Positions 62,737 through 64,000 of a stretch of 64,000 nt of DNA are shown here, in pieces. The stretch's first letter is position 1; every line of letters starts with the position of its first letter. The notes under the pieces are model-generated. The model worked only from the letters and a program-made list of their open reading frames with translations, had not been told where the DNA came from and searched no databases. Source of the stretch: Gemmobacter aquatilis. Its GTDB lineage: Bacteria > Pseudomonadota > Alphaproteobacteria > Rhodobacterales > Rhodobacteraceae. The DNA is taken from assembly GCF_900110025.1 (NCBI RefSeq), contig NZ_FOCE01000002.1:558001-622000 (forward strand), given 5' to 3'. Made by a program: the position numbers and the translations under genes.

Positions 62737-63834
62737 TTACTCCGTAATCGCGCGCGTGCCAGTGATCGACAGGCCGTAAGCGTCCAGCCCCACCACTTTC
62801 GGCGCCTTGGAATTGGTAACAAGCGTGATCTCGTGCAGGCCCAGCGCCGATAGGATCTGTGCCCCCAGCCCATATTGCCGCAGCGTCTGCGGCGAGACCT
62901 CGGCCCCCTCCACCAGCTGCATCGAGGTGTCGCGCAGCAGCACCACAACCCCGCGCCCCTCGGCGGCAATCACCCGCATCGCGCCCGGCAGTTCGTTGGC
63001 ATGGCTGGCCCCGCCGATGCCCAGCACGTCTTCCAGCGGGTTCAGCGCGTGCATCCGCACCAGCACCGGCCCCGGCGCCGCAAGATCGCCCTTGGTCAGC
63101 ACCACATGTTCCGCGCCCTGCGCCTGATCGGCGAAGATGCGCATGATCCATTCCCCGCCATGGATCGAGGTCACGCGCTTCACCGCGCGCTCTTTCAGCA
63201 GGTTGTCATGGCGGCGGCGATAGGCGATCAGATCGGAAATCGTGCCGATCTTCAGCCCGTGCTTCTGGGCGAATTGCACCAGATCGGGCAGACGCGCCAT
63301 GGTGCCGTCATCGTTCATGATCTCGCAGATCACGCCCGCCGGTTTCAGCCCGGCCAGCCGCGCCACATCGGTTGCCGCCTCGGTATGGCCCGCCCGCACC
63401 AGCACGCCACCATCGCGCGCGCGCAGCGGGAAGATATGCCCCGGCGTCGCCAGATCCTGCGCGCCCTTGGTCTCGTCAATCGCCACGGCCACGGTCAGCG
63501 CGCGGTCCTTGGCGGAAATCCCGGTATCCACCCCTTCGCGGGCCTCGATCGACACGGTGAACGCCGTCTCGTGCCGCGACGAGTTCTTCGAGGCCATCAG
63601 CGGCAGCCCCAACTGGTCGATCCGCTCGCCGGTCAGCGTCAGGCAGATCAGCCCGCGCCCATGCGTCGCCATGAAGTTCACCGCCGCCGCATCACATTTC
63701 TCGGCCGGGATCACCAGATCACCCTCGTTCTCGCGGTCCTCGTGGTCCACCAGAATGAACATGCGCCCGTTGCGGGCATCCTCGATGATCTCTTCGACCG
63801 AAGAGATCGCGTCCCTGTAATGCTGTTCGCTCAT
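62737..63834 (-). CDS. ribB: 3,4-dihydroxy-2-butanone 4-phosphate synthase with degenerate GTP cyclohydrolase II domain
   Basis: 365 residues. The N-terminal RibB domain (1-205) is complete: FILVDHEDRENEGDLV, THGRGLICLTLT, TGISAKDRALTV, HIFPLRARDGGVLVRAGHTEAA and GVICEIMNDDGTMAR. It makes the four-carbon riboflavin precursor from ribulose-5-phosphate. The C-terminal RibA-like domain (about 215-360) lacks the zinc cysteines (the C...RCDCG set): the region reads VRMHALNPLEDVLGIGG. It thus should have no GTP cyclohydrolase II activity, and a separate ribA is needed. First gene of ribB-ribH-nusB. Confidence 0.94.
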   Translation of the reverse strand: MSEQHYRDAISSVEEIIEDARNGRMFILVDHEDRENEGDLVIPAEKCDAAAVNFMATHGRGLICLTLTGERIDQLGLPLMASKNSSRHETAFTVSIEAREGVDTGISAKDRALTVAVAIDETKGAQDLATPGHIFPLRARDGGVLVRAGHTEAATDVARLAGLKPAGVICEIMNDDGTMARLPDLVQFAQKHGLKIGTISDLIAYRRRHDNLLKERAVKRVTSIHGGEWIMRIFADQAQGAEHVVLTKGDLAAPGPVLVRMHALNPLEDVLGIGGASHANELPGAMRVIAAEGRGVVVLLRDTSMQLVEGAEVSPQTLRQYGLGAQILSALGLHEITLVTNSKAPKVVGLDAYGLSITGTRAITE

Positions 63835-64000
63835 GTCTCGCCACCTTTCGTCCCGGTTCCCTTAGACCAAGATCCCGGCAAGCGCCAGAGAACCTTGGTC
63901 CGGGGCCTCTCCCAACCCCGCCGCCCCCCGGCGAAAAAGCCGTTGACGGGACTCAGCGACCCTGCCCAGACTTATAAATTACGCTTTGGAAGGAACACCC
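63835..64000. other. Leader of ribB and start region of a gene beyond the window
   Basis: No FMN riboswitch motif is seen on minus. On plus, TTGACG (63943-63948) and TATAAA (63973-63978) are 24 bp apart, too far for a standard promoter, but GGAAGGA at 63988-63994 looks like a Shine-Dalgarno for a plus-strand gene starting just past the end. A GACCAAG/CTTGGTC inverted repeat lies at 63865-63900. Confidence 0.35.

Noticed and set aside
63943-63978. TTGACG and TATAAA as a promoter for a gene past the window end
   Set aside because: The spacing is 24 bp, too long for sigma-70. Kept only as a note in the tail region.
63835-64000. FMN riboswitch before ribB
   Set aside because: None of the conserved FMN-element segments (such as AGGGCGGGGTGAAA-type and the paired repeats) is present on the minus strand.

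Overview
The window is about 64 kb of high-GC chromosomal DNA from an alphaproteobacterium, almost certainly a member of the Rhodobacteraceae (Rhodobacter/Gemmobacter-like). Support: an aa3 cytochrome oxidase operon in Paracoccus/Rhodobacter order (ctaC-ctaB-orf-ctaG-ctaE-surf1), a lysC-ptsP pair, an MmcB-type gene, a SAM-II riboswitch before metZ, and a tRNA-His lacking G-1 with A73, which is an alphaproteobacterial signature. No insertion sequences, prophage, integrase or CRISPR array were seen. The content is mostly housekeeping.

Layout. 0-3.2 kb: a truncated UbiH/COQ6-type hydroxylase, two overlapping Lrp/AsnC regulators, and divergent ilvC. 3.2-8.1 kb (minus): folB-folP-glmM-sulfotransferase-GT8, with four-base stop/start overlaps at folP/glmM and at sulfotransferase/GT8. 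8.2-15.4 kb (minus): a SleB-type cell-wall hydrolase, then glyQ-DUF6446-like-glyS and a divergent PPDK. 15.6-20 kb: a secreted peptidoglycan-binding protein with a dead trypsin fold, trkH, and folE2. 20.2-21.7 kb: metZ with promoter, SAM-II aptamer and terminator. 21.7-28.8 kb: NTF2-like protein, glutathione transferase, yciB, EamA permease, ftsY, an AlkB-type hydroxylase, a small secreted protein and xseA. 29-34 kb: purD, a beta-helix RTX protein, and a non-canonical pyruvate kinase. 34-41.4 kb: bestrophin, lysC, ptsP, EcsC, GNAT and mtnP. 41.7-50.6 kb (minus): FAD-linked 2-hydroxyacid dehydrogenase, GNAT, M16 peptidase, thrC and the cytochrome oxidase cluster. 50.8-58.2 kb: tldD, a second RTX protein, tex, a third RTX protein and tRNA-His. 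58.3-64 kb: small conserved proteins, mmcB, a DUF481 outer-membrane protein, a META lipoprotein and nusB-ribH-ribB.

How the genes connect. Amino-acid supply is represented by ilvC, thrC, lysC, metZ and the methionine-salvage enzyme mtnP. Folate and flavin synthesis are represented by folE2, folB, folP, ribB and ribH. Respiration is represented by the oxidase subunits with their haem and copper assembly factors and the ubiquinone-type hydroxylase. Three RTX proteins imply a type I secretion system, which is not in this window.

The best items for follow-up are the complete metZ riboswitch control region, a family of dispersed intergenic hairpin elements, and several enzymes that have lost part of their catalytic machinery (PPDK-like, trypsin-like, and the RibA-like half of RibB). 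I did not find a clear novel multi-gene system; most of the unusual features are domain-level departures in otherwise conserved loci.
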